NCBI RefSeq assembly: GCF_021538895.1
Contig: NZ_JADDRL010000078.1
Coordinates: 1 to 45,361, forward strand
Source: Streptomyces olivochromogenes
GTDB taxonomy: Bacteria; Actinomycetota; Actinomycetes; Streptomycetales; Streptomycetaceae
Reading direction: 5' to 3'
DNA: 45,361 nt
This document shows, piece after piece, positions 8,283 to 16,805 of this stretch (position 1 is its first letter; each line of letters starts with the position of its first letter). The notes under the pieces were generated by a model. That model worked only from the letters and a program-made list of their open reading frames with translations, had not been told where the DNA came from and made no database searches. Both the position numbers and the translations under genes were made by a program.

Positions 8283-9104
8283 TTGAGCACCCCGACTTCC
8301 ACCAGCGCCACGTGCACCGTCACCATCGCGACGGGGATGTCCATCGCCATTCAGGAGTTCGGCGACAACACCGAAGGCAGCGCCGTGCTGTACCTGCACG
8401 GGGGCGCCGGGCCTCGGACGATGGCCGGCATCGCCACCGCGCTGTCCGAGCACGTCCACGGCCTCGTCCCCACTCACCCCGGCTTCGACGGCACGGCGCG
8501 GCCGGAGGGGTTCGACACCATCGCCGACCTCGCCGAGGCATACCTGGACCTCCTCGACGAACTCGGCCTGAACGGCGTCATGGTGATGGGCAACTCCATC
8601 GGCGGCTGGATCGCCGCCGAGATGGCGCTGCGCGACACCTGCGGCCGGATCGGCGCCCTGGTCATGCTCAACGCGGTGGGCATCCGGGCGAAGGGGGCGG
8701 AGCAGGTGCTCGATGTACGCAGGATGGCGCCCGGGGAGATCAGCAAGCTGTCTTTCGCCAACGAGGCTTTCCGCCCCGACTTCTCCTCTTTCACCGACGA
8801 GCAGCGGGCCGGTATGGCCGCCAACCAGAAGGCTCTGGCGACGTACGCGGGCGAGGCATTCACGCACGACCCGAAACTGCGCCGTCGCCTGCACCGCATC
8901 ACCGTGCCGGCACTGGTCGTCTGGGGCGAACAGGATGGCATCGCCCCTACCGGGTACGGCCGCGACTGGGCCGCCGCGCTCCCGAGCGGCCACTTCGCGC
9001 CCATCGGCGACGCCGGCCACTTCCCGCACATCGAGCAGATGGGGGCCACGCTCGGCGCCATCAGCAACTTCGTCGACACCGTCGTGAAGCCCGACGAAGC
9101 CTGA
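8283..9104 (+). CDS. Alpha/beta hydrolase
   Basis: A 273-residue hydrolase when started at TTG 8283, which has AAGGAG at 8271-8276. Upstream ATGs at 8241 and 8268 are in frame but lack a ribosome-binding site. The nucleophile elbow is GNSIGG (Ser105), the acid lies in GEQDGI (Asp218) and the base in GDAGHFPH (His246), so the Ser-Asp-His triad is complete. HGGAG near residue 40 forms the oxyanion hole. The layout resembles meta-cleavage-product hydrolases and other C-C/ester hydrolases. Divergent transcription from a monooxygenase suggests a shared substrate. The substrate is not evident. Confidence 0.85.
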   Translation: MSTPTSTSATCTVTIATGMSIAIQEFGDNTEGSAVLYLHGGAGPRTMAGIATALSEHVHGLVPTHPGFDGTARPEGFDTIADLAEAYLDLLDELGLNGVMVMGNSIGGWIAAEMALRDTCGRIGALVMLNAVGIRAKGAEQVLDVRRMAPGEISKLSFANEAFRPDFSSFTDEQRAGMAANQKALATYAGEAFTHDPKLRRRLHRITVPALVVWGEQDGIAPTGYGRDWAAALPSGHFAPIGDAGHFPHIEQMGATLGAISNFVDTVVKPDEA

Positions 9105-9126
9105 TCTCCGCCTGCTCCCCTGTAGG

Positions 9127-9153
9127 TGCCGGAGCCGCCGTAAGGCCCCGGCA
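9127..9153 (+). terminator. Hairpin terminator candidate
   Basis: TGCCGGAGCC and GGCCCCGGCA form a 10-bp stem with one mismatch and a 7-nt loop, 22 bases after the hydrolase stop. No U-tract. Confidence 0.5.
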
Positions 9154-9455
9154 TGCTGCGACCCACTGCAAGCCCAACCATGCGCACCGGTCTCGAGGCC
9201 CGCCCAGGGCCCGCGCGTAATCTCCGATGCCGGGAGGCCATCTCGGCAGAAGACATACACGCCGCCACCAGTCGCCGAGACAGCACGCTCGCCCTGTCCG
9301 TCTGCTGCGTGGATGCGGGGCTCTCGTCGCAGCCCTTGCAATCCTCACCAGCGCTTTTCGGGCCGTCGTGAACGCCGCGCGAGTCGCTGCCTGCTTGCCG
9401 GCCGAACCGCGACAGGCCGCTCGGGTTCAGGTCCGGGCCCTGTCCGAACCGCCAC
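9154..9455. other. Intergenic stretch, no gene seen
   Basis: Between the hydrolase terminator and the 3' end of the cupin gene I see only short overlapping frames without start signals or familiar products. Confidence 0.3.
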
Positions 9456-9914
9456 TCAGTCCGAGTCGGTGACGGGGGTGGTGGCGTAGCGGCTCATCAC
9501 CTCGGCTGTGGCCTGCGGGGTTAGCTCTCCGCCGTCGGCAAGCATGTCGCGCAGGTCGCGGAAGTACTGCACGTACAGGTCCGGGGTGAAGGTGTTGACC
9601 ATGACGAGCGGCTGGTCGCCGGGATTGGCGAAGGTGTGCGGGACGCCGGGCGGGACCATCACCAGGGTGCCGGCCGGCGCGTCGTGATCGGTCGTCCCGA
9701 CTGTGAACCGGGCGGTGCCGGAGACGACGTAGAAGCCCTCGTCGTGCTGGGCGTGCCGGTGTTGGGGCGGGCCCGGACTGTGCGGGGCGAGCGTGATCTC
9801 GCCGATCCCGAGGCGGTGCGCGGTGGTGGCGCCGTCCTCGAGGATGCGCATCCGGGCCGGGCCCAGCGCTATGACCTCGCCGCTTTCGGGGGCGACGATC
9901 GAGACGTCGGTCAT
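9456..9914 (-). CDS. Cupin-domain protein
   Basis: A 152-residue single-domain cupin. Start ATG 9914 follows GGGAAGGAG; a longer in-frame extension to 10010 would run through the divergent promoter and is less likely. Motif 1 is QHRHAQHDEGFYVVSG, with metal ligands His52, His54 and Glu59. Motif 2 PPGVPHTFANPGD gives His93. Such proteins bind a metal and act as small dioxygenases, isomerases or ligand-binding proteins. The gene is divergent from the TetR gene with an operator-like site between them, so it is probably a direct target of that TetR. Confidence 0.85.
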   Translation of the reverse strand: MTDVSIVAPESGEVIALGPARMRILEDGATTAHRLGIGEITLAPHSPGPPQHRHAQHDEGFYVVSGTARFTVGTTDHDAPAGTLVMVPPGVPHTFANPGDQPLVMVNTFTPDLYVQYFRDLRDMLADGGELTPQATAEVMSRYATTPVTDSD

Positions 9915-9945
9915 GGTCGGCTCCTTCCCGGGATGGTGCGAGCAT

Positions 9946-9962
9946 ACTCTCATCATTGGAGT
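9946..9962. promoter_or_regulatory. Imperfect palindrome, putative TetR operator
   Basis: A 17-bp imperfect palindrome starting ACTCTCAT and ending GGAGT lies between the divergent cupin and TetR starts. The first half is the reverse complement of ATGAGAGT found twice in the hydrolase promoter. Its place beside a TACACT -10-like hexamer (9971-9976) fits autorepression. Confidence 0.5.
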
Positions 9963-10000
9963 CTCCTCGCTACACTGGCCGCAGCACGAAAGGTGGACCG

Positions 10001-10618
10001 ATGACATCACCCAACACGACCAGCCGCGCCAACCAGAAGCTGCGCACCCGCAACGCGATCGTGCAGGCCGCAGCAGAACTCAGCCGCAGCGGCCGCGAGG
10101 TGACCATGCCCGAGATCGCCAAGGCAGCCCTGGTCTCCGAGGCGACGGCCTACCGCTACTTCCCGGACCTGGCCAGCCTGCTGCGCGAGGCGATCGCCGG
10201 GCAGTTGCCCAATCCCGCGGAGGCACTCGCCCCGGTCGCCGGCTGCGACGATCCGGTGCAACGCGTCGCCGTGGCGGCCGAGTTCCTGCTGCGCCACGTC
10301 CTGACCCGGCAGGGCGTGGTCCGTGCCATGATCGCTGCGACCGTCACCCGGCCCGCCGAGGCCGCCGCCCGCCCCGGCCTGCGCTTCGGCCTGATCGAAC
10401 ACGCGCTCGCCCCACTGGTCGACACCCTCGGCGCGGGCACTGCCGCGATGGAGCAGCTCAACCGCGACCTCGCGATCGTCGTCAGCGCCGAAGCACTCTT
10501 CAACCTGACCGACCTGTACGGGCTGGACCCCGAGGATGCGATCGCGAGCGTCGTACACACGGCGACGACCCTCACTCGGGCCGTCGTCCAGGAGCACACG
10601 GCCGCAGGCGCGCAGTAA
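10001..10618 (+). CDS. TetR-family transcriptional regulator
   Basis: A 205-residue repressor-type regulator. ATG 10001 follows AAAGGTGG. The N-terminal helix-turn-helix spans about residues 15-60 (RNAIVQAAAELSRSG ... ATAYRYFPDLASLLREA), with the standard recognition helix 'S-AT-YRYF'. The C-terminal helical domain (to residue 205) would bind a small molecule. It is divergent from the cupin gene. Shared octamers suggest it also controls the hydrolase at 8283. The ligand is probably a substrate or product of the monooxygenase/hydrolase cluster. Confidence 0.9.
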   Translation: MTSPNTTSRANQKLRTRNAIVQAAAELSRSGREVTMPEIAKAALVSEATAYRYFPDLASLLREAIAGQLPNPAEALAPVAGCDDPVQRVAVAAEFLLRHVLTRQGVVRAMIAATVTRPAEAAARPGLRFGLIEHALAPLVDTLGAGTAAMEQLNRDLAIVVSAEALFNLTDLYGLDPEDAIASVVHTATTLTRAVVQEHTAAGAQ

Positions 10619-10665
10619 CCGGCGAGGGGCCTGCGGCCACCGCGCGGGAGCACCGCACAGTCGTG

Positions 10666-11145
10666 CTATGCCGAAGTCACCCGGTCATGACCCTGCGGTG
10701 TTCCCGCTTCGGTCTGAGCGGCTGCGGCGACGGCGGTGGCCACCCGGACGAAGGCCGCGACGGCCGGCGAGTGCGACTCCTGGGGCCAGGCCACGGCCAA
10801 CGTGGCTGTCGGAAGATCGCTGACGGGCCGGTAGGCCACCCCCAGCCGCGAGTAGCGACGCGCCACCGAGGCGGGGAGGAAGAAGACGGCGCTGCCCACT
10901 TCGATCAGTTTGAAGATCTGCGCCAGGTTCATGGCGGTGGGCGGGGCTTGGGCCACGAGCCCGCGTTGGACCGCCTGCGGCTGGTCCTGGCCGTCCCGGG
11001 TGACCATGCCGAGCGAGCGTAGTCCGGCGATCTGGTCGGCGGGAGTTCCGTGGGGAAGACTTCGGTCGGCCAGATCGGCAAGACGCAGACACGAGCGGGA
11101 GGCCAAGGGGTCGGCAGCCGCCAGGACCACCACGCCGGGCTCCGT
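10666..11145 (-). pseudogene. LysR-type regulator, C-terminal effector-domain remnant
   Basis: The minus strand encodes about 155 residues that read as the second half of a LysR substrate-binding domain: VVLAAADPLASR near the start, MNLAQIFKLIEVGSAVFFLP in the middle (the G-G-A-LP region after the co-inducer cleft), then RPVSDLPTATLAVAWP. The N-terminal winged helix and linker are missing. Beyond about 11145 the sequence no longer matches, so the gene is cut off at its 5' end. It is convergent with the TetR gene and may once have regulated the same cluster. Confidence 0.65.
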
Positions 11146-11159
11146 TCAGCTGGCACCGA

Positions 11160-11441
11160 CGTCACAACAACCCCAGATTAACCGGCTCCTGAATGGCCAT
11201 CAAACACGAATGCCGGGACAAAACGCTCTTTCAGAGGGCGTTTATGCAGGTCAGGCCCTATATGCGACTCTCGTCCCTGCCCTGCTCTGAGGCTTTCATC
11301 CCGTAGGCGTCGAACGGGCGCTTCGTAAAACGTTCAAAGTACAACGGTTCGATTTCTGTCCGCGCCAGGGGCTGACACCGGGGTCCTGGTGCGCGATAAC
11401 GTGCGCGCTCGGCCTGATCATCGTACTGTCCGGGGACTGTT
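11160..11441. other. Upstream region of conservon
   Basis: No gene is seen between the LysR remnant and cvnA. It is less GC-rich than its surroundings in places (about 11165-11350), consistent with a promoter region. I cannot assign a specific -10/-35. Confidence 0.3.
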
Positions 11442-13010
11442 ATGCCTGATCCTTCCATGCCGCCGGACGACCGGCCGGCGTCGCCCGTGAGGCCCCGTGT
11501 GACGGCCGAGTCGCCGGCCGGGTCCTTGAGACGGCGTCTGGTGCTGTCGTCCGTGCTGCCGCCGAGCGTGGTCGCCGTGACTGGTGCGGTGGCCACCGCG
11601 CTGGTCGGCGGTGGCCACCTGGACCAGGCGTACCAGGGCGCTGTGTTCGGCGGCGTTGTGCTCATCGGGACCATGGCGGCCGCGATCGCGGGCATGCGGG
11701 CTTCGGCGGAAGCACGAGCAGTCACCGAGCACTGGGAGGAGCTGTCCCGCGCAGCCGACCGAAACCGTGCCGAGCTGACCGAGTTGACCCGTGCCACAGC
11801 CGAGGGCAGAGCCGAACTGGAGTCGCTGTGCCGTCGGCTGCGGGCCGGGGAGCGCCCTGTGCGGGGCCGGCCGGAACTCCCGCCGCAGACCGGCCCGGAC
11901 GAACTCTCCCGCCTCGGATTCGAGATCGCCGTGGCCCGGCACGAGGCGGAGGCAGCCCTGCTGGAGACCGCCGCCTCCGCGGTCGGCACGGAACACCACT
12001 CCCGGCTGGAGCAGTTCGAGGTGTTCGCCAACCTGGCGCGCCGTCTGGAGTCCCTGGTGCACCGCGAGATCGGCCTGCTGGACGACCTGGAGAACGAGGT
12101 TGAGGACCCCGACCTGCTCAAGGGGCTGTTCCGGGTGGACCACCTGTCCACCCGGATCCGCCGCTACGCCGAGAACCTGGCCGTGCTCGGCGGCGCGAAT
12201 ACCCACCGCCAGTGGACCCGCCCCGTCAGCCTGATCGACATACTGCGTTCCGCCGTCGCCGAGATCGACCAGTACGCCCGGGTCAAGCTGGTCCCGCCCG
12301 TCGAGGGATCGGTCAGCGGCCACGCCGTGGTCGACGTCGTCCATCTGCTGGCCGAGCTGCTGGAGAACGCGACGGTCTTCTCCCCGCCCCAGACCACCGT
12401 GCACGTACGGGTGGAGCCCGTCGCCGCGGGGGTGGCGATCGAGGTCGAGGACCGGGGCCTGGGCATGTCCCCGGCCGAGCGCGGTCAGATGAACACCGTC
12501 TTGAGCGCACCCGACAAGGTTGCGCTGGGCGAACTGCTGCAAGACGGCCGGATCGGCCTGTACGTGGTCTCCGTCCTGGCTCAGCGACACGACATCGCCG
12601 TGCAGTTGCAGAGCAACGTCTACGGCGGCACACAGGCCGTCATGGTGCTGCCCGAGGCACTGCTCGGTCCGCAGCCGGCAGCTTCCGCGCCGGCGCCCCA
12701 CACCGTCCCGGCCCCCGAGGCGGAGCCGCACGACCGGACGGAGACCGAGGCGGTGGACCTCCCGGCGACGGAGACGACCGTCGTCGCGGATCCGAGCGTG
12801 TCAGATTCCGCACCCGGGCCCGCCCCGGCCCCCTCCGACGGCGAGGACGACCGCCCGCGGTTGCCTCAGCGCCGCCGTCAGGACCACGCCGCCGAAGTGC
12901 CGCAACCGGTTGGCGGCGCCGGTGCTGCCGAGGACATCGAACACGACCCCGGCCTCATGGCCGCATTCCAGACCGGACTACGCAGGGCCGAGGAAGCGGA
13001 GACGCCCTGA
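11442..13010 (+). CDS. cvnA: CvnA-like sensor histidine kinase of a conservon
   Basis: A 522-residue membrane protein. Two transmembrane segments lie at about residues 34-57 and 65-86, followed by a coiled region, a dimerisation-like helix (residues 190-250, with His234 in RVDHLSTR), and a GHKL ATPase domain with N-box ELLENA (305-310), G1 DRGLGM (337-342) and G2 GRIGLYVV (369-376). A long disordered Pro/Ala/Glu tail follows from 410. This is the first gene of a Streptomyces conservon, a membrane complex likened to eukaryotic G-protein signalling that influences development and antibiotic onset. It is followed by cvnB, cvnC and cvnD in the standard order. Confidence 0.92.
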   Translation: MPDPSMPPDDRPASPVRPRVTAESPAGSLRRRLVLSSVLPPSVVAVTGAVATALVGGGHLDQAYQGAVFGGVVLIGTMAAAIAGMRASAEARAVTEHWEELSRAADRNRAELTELTRATAEGRAELESLCRRLRAGERPVRGRPELPPQTGPDELSRLGFEIAVARHEAEAALLETAASAVGTEHHSRLEQFEVFANLARRLESLVHREIGLLDDLENEVEDPDLLKGLFRVDHLSTRIRRYAENLAVLGGANTHRQWTRPVSLIDILRSAVAEIDQYARVKLVPPVEGSVSGHAVVDVVHLLAELLENATVFSPPQTTVHVRVEPVAAGVAIEVEDRGLGMSPAERGQMNTVLSAPDKVALGELLQDGRIGLYVVSVLAQRHDIAVQLQSNVYGGTQAVMVLPEALLGPQPAASAPAPHTVPAPEAEPHDRTETEAVDLPATETTVVADPSVSDSAPGPAPAPSDGEDDRPRLPQRRRQDHAAEVPQPVGGAGAAEDIEHDPGLMAAFQTGLRRAEEAETP

Positions 13011-13084
13011 TGGCCGCAGTCGCCCTGAAGGCCCACGGTCCGTACAGCGAAACGTTTCCTTCTGCCGAATAGGAGTACACGATC

Positions 13085-13477
13085 GTGGCGAGCGAAGACC
13101 TTTCCTGGCTGTTGACGGGTCTGGTGAACCGGGTGCCGCACACCCGAAGCGCGTTGTTGCTGTCCTCGGACGGGCTGGTGAAGGCAGCGGAGGGGCTCGA
13201 CAAGGACGCCGCGGACCAGTTGGCCGCGCTCGCGAGTGGGCTGTACTCGTTGGCGCGCAGCGCGGGCCGGCACTTCGACGACGGCGGTGACGTGCGACAG
13301 ATCGTGACGGAGCTCAGCACCTCGCTGCTGTTCGTCTCGTCTGCCGGGCACGGCGCGGTGCTGGCGGTGCTGGCCGGACGCGATGCGGACGCGGCGGTAC
13401 TGGGCTACGAGATGGGCATGATGGTGAAGAGCGTGCGTCCGCACCTGGCCACACCGCCCCGACACCCGGTGGGGTGA
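13085..13477 (+). CDS. cvnB: CvnB-like roadblock/LC7 protein
   Basis: A 130-residue protein of the roadblock/LC7 (MglB-like) fold, starting at GTG 13085. It opens DLSWLLTGLVNRVPHTRSAL with the LLSSDGLV strand typical of conservon roadblock proteins. Roadblock dimers bind Ras-like GTPases and act as GTPase-activating or scaffold subunits; here the partner is the CvnD-like GTPase. It lies 74 bases after cvnA and 3 bases before cvnC, so it is in the same operon. Confidence 0.92.
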   Translation: MASEDLSWLLTGLVNRVPHTRSALLLSSDGLVKAAEGLDKDAADQLAALASGLYSLARSAGRHFDDGGDVRQIVTELSTSLLFVSSAGHGAVLAVLAGRDADAAVLGYEMGMMVKSVRPHLATPPRHPVG

Positions 13478-13480
13478 CCG

Positions 13481-13867
13481 ATGACGCCGGTCCTCCCAGA
13501 CGGACCGCAGCTCGACGAAGCGGCCGGGCGGCTGGTCCGTCCCTACACGGTGAGCGACGGCCGGACCAGGGCCACGTCCCACTTCACACTGGTGACCACG
13601 GTGCGGGCCACCGGCGCCCAGACGCAGGGCGCTTTCGGCCTGGAGCACGCGCAGGTGCTGGCGCTGTGCGAACAGCCCGTGAGCGTTGCCGAGGTCGCGG
13701 CCCGGATGCAGGTGCCCGCCGCCGTGGTCAAGGTACTGCTGTCCGATCTGGCCGAGGGAGGCGCGGTGGTCGCAGGTGATACCCGCCCGGCGCCCACGGG
13801 CCACTCCGCACGACCTGATCGAGACCTCCTGGAAGCGATACGCGATGGCCTCCTCAAACGACTGTGA
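13481..13867 (+). CDS. cvnC: CvnC-like DUF742 protein
   Basis: A 128-residue DUF742 protein. The N-terminal part has the family's RPYTVSDGRTRATSHFTLVT segment. The C-terminal half resembles a winged helix (EQPVSVAEVAARMQVPAAVV, then KVLLSDLAEGG). DUF742 proteins are the third component of conservons and are thought to bridge the kinase-like protein and GTPase. Its 3' end overlaps the cvnD start by 23 bases, implying translational coupling. Confidence 0.92.
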   Translation: MTPVLPDGPQLDEAAGRLVRPYTVSDGRTRATSHFTLVTTVRATGAQTQGAFGLEHAQVLALCEQPVSVAEVAARMQVPAAVVKVLLSDLAEGGAVVAGDTRPAPTGHSARPDRDLLEAIRDGLLKRL

Positions 13868-14468
13868 CCCGCTGCCCGCCGACGTCCTGCCGGTGGGCGT
13901 CAAGGTGCTGATCGCCGGCGGGTTCGGCGTGGGAAAGACCACCTTCGTCAACGCGCTCAGCGAGATCGAGCCGCTGAGCACCGAGGAGATGCTGACTGCC
14001 GTCAGCGCGGCCACGGACCGACTGGACGGAGTGGAGAACAAGGCCACCACCACGGTGGCCTTGGACTTCGGCCGGATCACGCTCAGTCCGTCCCACGTCC
14101 TGTACCTGTTCGGCACGCCCGGGCAGGAGCGCTTCTGGTTCATGTGGGACGAACTCTCCGAGGGAGCGCTCGGGGCGGTGGTTCTCGCCGACACCCGCAG
14201 GCTGGAGCACTCCTTCGCGGCGGTGGACTTCTTCGAGCGGCGCGGCATCCCCTTCGTCGTCGCCGTGAACGAGTTCGACGGGGCTCACCGCTACCGCGGG
14301 GAGGAGGTGCGGACCGCGCTCGACCTCAGGCAGGAGGTGCCGGTGGTGCTGTGCGACGCCCGCGTCCAGAAGTCGGGCATCCGCGTGCTGCTCGATCTGG
14401 TTCAGCATCTGATCACGACAAGGAGTTCCCATGGCAGCGACACAGACCAACCCACCGTCCGGGCCTGA
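13845..14468 (+). CDS. cvnD: CvnD-like Ras-type GTPase
   Basis: A 207-residue GTPase beginning at ATG 13845 inside the end of cvnC. The P-loop is GGFGVGKT (25-32), the switch-II/G3 segment FGTPGQERF (89-97), and G4 is NEFD (142-145) in place of NKXD. This is the standard conservon GTPase, predicted to cycle with its roadblock partner at the membrane. Its 3' end overlaps the next gene by 38 bases. Confidence 0.93.
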   Translation: MASSNDCDPLPADVLPVGVKVLIAGGFGVGKTTFVNALSEIEPLSTEEMLTAVSAATDRLDGVENKATTTVALDFGRITLSPSHVLYLFGTPGQERFWFMWDELSEGALGAVVLADTRRLEHSFAAVDFFERRGIPFVVAVNEFDGAHRYRGEEVRTALDLRQEVPVVLCDARVQKSGIRVLLDLVQHLITTRSSHGSDTDQPTVRA

Positions 14469-15045
14469 GTCCGGGATCGCCCTGCGCCATCTGCTCCTCC
14501 CCCCGGAGGACCCGCAGGTGCGCGCCCGTTCCGAGCGGCTGCGCGAGCTGGGCATCGATGCTCGTCCGGACGCCGAACTCGACGCCTTCGCACGGGAGCT
14601 GGCACAACGCACCGGCGGCTGCTACGCCGGGGTCAACTTCTTCCTCGACGCAGACCGCCAGTACTTCGCCGGGTTGTACAGCGCCGCGCAGGACACCACG
14701 GCTCATGTGGGGCCGCCGTTGCTGGAGGAACCGGTGCCCGGCCGCGTCATGCCCCGCGACATCGACATGGGCATCTGCCCGCACGTGGTCAAGCGCCGCC
14801 GGGCGCTGGTGCTGGAGGACATCCGGGACTTCCCCCGGTTCGCCGGCAACCCGGTGGTCGACGCGATCGGCGTCCACTCCTACCTGGGCGCACCGCTGAT
14901 AGACAGCACCGGCGTGGTGCTGGGCACCATCTGCGTGGTCGACCAGGACCCACAGCCGTGGGGGCGCGAAGGGCTGGAAACCATCAAGGCCATGGCTGCC
15001 GAACTGGTCGAGCGACTGGAGGAGTCGGCGAACCACCGCGGCTGA
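14431..15045 (+). CDS. GAF-domain protein linked to the conservon
   Basis: A 204-residue protein that is essentially one GAF domain (about residues 45-195), with AQRTGGCYAGVNFFLDADRQ, then CPHVVKRRRALVLEDI and HSYLGAPLIDSTGVVLGTIC. It starts at ATG 14431 inside cvnD, so it is translated from the same mRNA. GAF domains bind small ligands or cofactors such as haem, cyclic nucleotides or redox signals. A GAF protein here could be the sensory input or an effector of the CvnA-D complex. The ligand cannot be read from the sequence. Confidence 0.85.
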   Translation: MAATQTNPPSGPESGIALRHLLLPPEDPQVRARSERLRELGIDARPDAELDAFARELAQRTGGCYAGVNFFLDADRQYFAGLYSAAQDTTAHVGPPLLEEPVPGRVMPRDIDMGICPHVVKRRRALVLEDIRDFPRFAGNPVVDAIGVHSYLGAPLIDSTGVVLGTICVVDQDPQPWGREGLETIKAMAAELVERLEESANHRG

Positions 15046-15246
15046 CCGGCACTGCCGGACGCGCACGCGGCGCCGAAGCCGGTGACCTGGAAGTTGACAC
15101 GGGTGTGAGACTGCGGCGGAGAAAGTGACATCTGCTTCCTTCGCGTCTTGGGTCCACGGCCACGGCAGGCCGAGGCGCAACCAGGGAGGGTACGACGATC
15201 ACCAGGGGACGGGCAGCGCGATCTTGAAGCGGCTCTCGACGCGCAG

Positions 15247-15590
15247 GGTGGGGCGTCGGCCCATCGAATGCCGGGTGCGGGGAGTTGATGAGTGCGGCGG
15301 CTCCGTGGCGGACCAGCACGCCCGCGCATCGGTCGATCTTCGCGTCGAGAGCGCTCTTGGCCGGCGCTTCCCGGTGCGGGGCGAAGGCCAGTTCCCAGTA
15401 GTGCCGCATTTCGTCGGCGGCCTGCAGGGCCACGTGCGCGCCGCCCCGCGCCATGGCGCGCCGTACCTCTGACTGCGAAGCCGGGACGGGCGAGCCGGTG
15501 ACGTCCACGGTGAGCTCGATCAACGAACCTCCCGACCTCCGGTCCCGCTGGTCGCGCGCCCCGTCCACAGCCTCGTCGTTCACCAGTGCG
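15247..15590 (-). other. Possible hypothetical protein remnant
   Basis: One minus-strand frame has protein-like composition: SLIELTVDVTGSPVPASQSE, RRAMARGGAHVALQAADEMR, and ALDAKIDRCAGVLVRHGAAA followed by LINS. I do not recognise the family. No clear start or ribosome-binding site is seen and the frame continues far into unlikely sequence, so it may be a decayed gene. The remaining sequence from 15046 to 15884 shows nothing else. Confidence 0.3.
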
Positions 15591-15884
15591 GACGGCTGAC
15601 GTGGTCCAGATCGTGAGGGTCTGGGCGACGTCTGCTGGTTCGCCGTCGCGGTCCCGGATGCGGTGGTGACTCCACGGTCTCGTCGACGTTGGGCGTCGGC
15701 GACGTCTTCGCAGACCAGTTGGAGCCCGGCCCGTTGAGTGGTGGGGATTGTTGGTTGGGGTGGAGCCCTGCCGATACGAGTTGGTTGCGGATCCTTTCGA
15801 GGGGCAGCTGAGCTGGGAAGACGCTGATTGATGTGTGGGCGGTGCCGTCGTGCTCCTACCGTGGCGAGGTGGAGGTGGGGCGCC

Positions 15885-16213
15885 ATGGTGTCTTTGCCGG
15901 AAGAGCTTCGGGCGCGGGAGGCTGCGGCTCGGCAGCGAGTCGAGGAACTCCAGGCTGAGGCCGCGGAGTTGGCTTTCAGGCTGGAGAAGGCGCGAGCGGT
16001 TCTGTCGCGGCTGGAGATCATGCGGGAGACTGTCACAGAGGTACTGGTGAGCTGTCGTCCGCGGGGACTGACGTCGAGTTTGACGTGCCGACGGAGCATA
16101 GGTCGGAACACGAAGAGACGTCCGCGCCTCACGTGTGGGGGTGATGGTGGTGCCGCCGTGGCTGGAGGGCCTGGTGACGGCGGTACTGCCGGACGTGTAC
16201 CGGGACATCGTGG
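15885..16213 (+). pseudogene. Intron host gene, 5' exon: coiled-coil/winged-helix protein
   Basis: ATG 15885 follows a GGAGGTGGGG site. It begins MVSLPEELRAREAAARQRVE with a coiled coil to about residue 55. After frame slips near 16048 and 16137 it continues VMVVPPWLEGLVTAVLPDVY and RDIV, ending in the first base of a Glu codon at 16213. The rest of the protein (VIADAPGPLQAKQIVPRIGL ...) lies 4.1 kb downstream at 20328. This matches a Streptomyces family I recall as an N-terminal coiled coil plus a C-terminal winged helix, often found near mobile elements. The two slips mean the host gene is non-functional even after splicing. Function unknown. Confidence 0.7.
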
Positions 16214-16805
16214 GTGCGCCGTGAGGCGCAGTGGTTCGAGTGGAGGTGAGAGACCTTCATCGCTGATCTCGTCGCAGCGGGACGGTGGAGCTGAGGGCAG
16301 CCTGAGCCGGGTGGTGCCGGGGAGGGTGGGAGCAGCCCTGACAACGCCGGGACGTGCCAGTACTGCCAGATGGCGCGGGTCCGGCTAGCGGGACGGAGAG
16401 GAGTACGCGAGGAACCGACGTGTGACACCCCCTTGATACGGTGCCGGCTCGAATCTGGCGGATCTGGGCCGGAGGCGGCGCGCACCCGTCGAGCATGTGG
16501 GCGGGGAACTCCCGGGGCGGTAGGCACGAGCCGCCAGGGAGGCTGCGAAGAAGGTCTGCGGCGTACTCGCAGCGATGCCGCAGGGGCATAGTCGGGCTCC
16601 TACTTCGACGAGCGAATCACTGTGAACACGGGAACCGTCCTGGGCCTTGCCCTCAATGTCCGTAGCCAGCGGGCGTGTTGGGGCTGAGTGCACCGACAAC
16701 TGATCGTCCTGGGACGGGGCGGAGCCGCCGTAGTACTCCGAGCCGGGGAGAGCCCGCGCACATGGGGAAGGGCGGCAGCGGTTTCGAGTTGGGAAGGACG
16801 CTGCA

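Noticed and set aside
5300..10618. A complete secondary-metabolite gene cluster
   Set aside because: Only tailoring-type enzymes and regulators are present; no PKS, NRPS, terpene or RiPP core gene is seen in the window.
14984..16132. Long minus-strand open frame (382 codons)
   Set aside because: Most of it is antisense to GAF and host-gene sequence with Arg/Ser/Pro-rich composition. Only 15247-15590 has protein-like character and is listed separately with low confidence.
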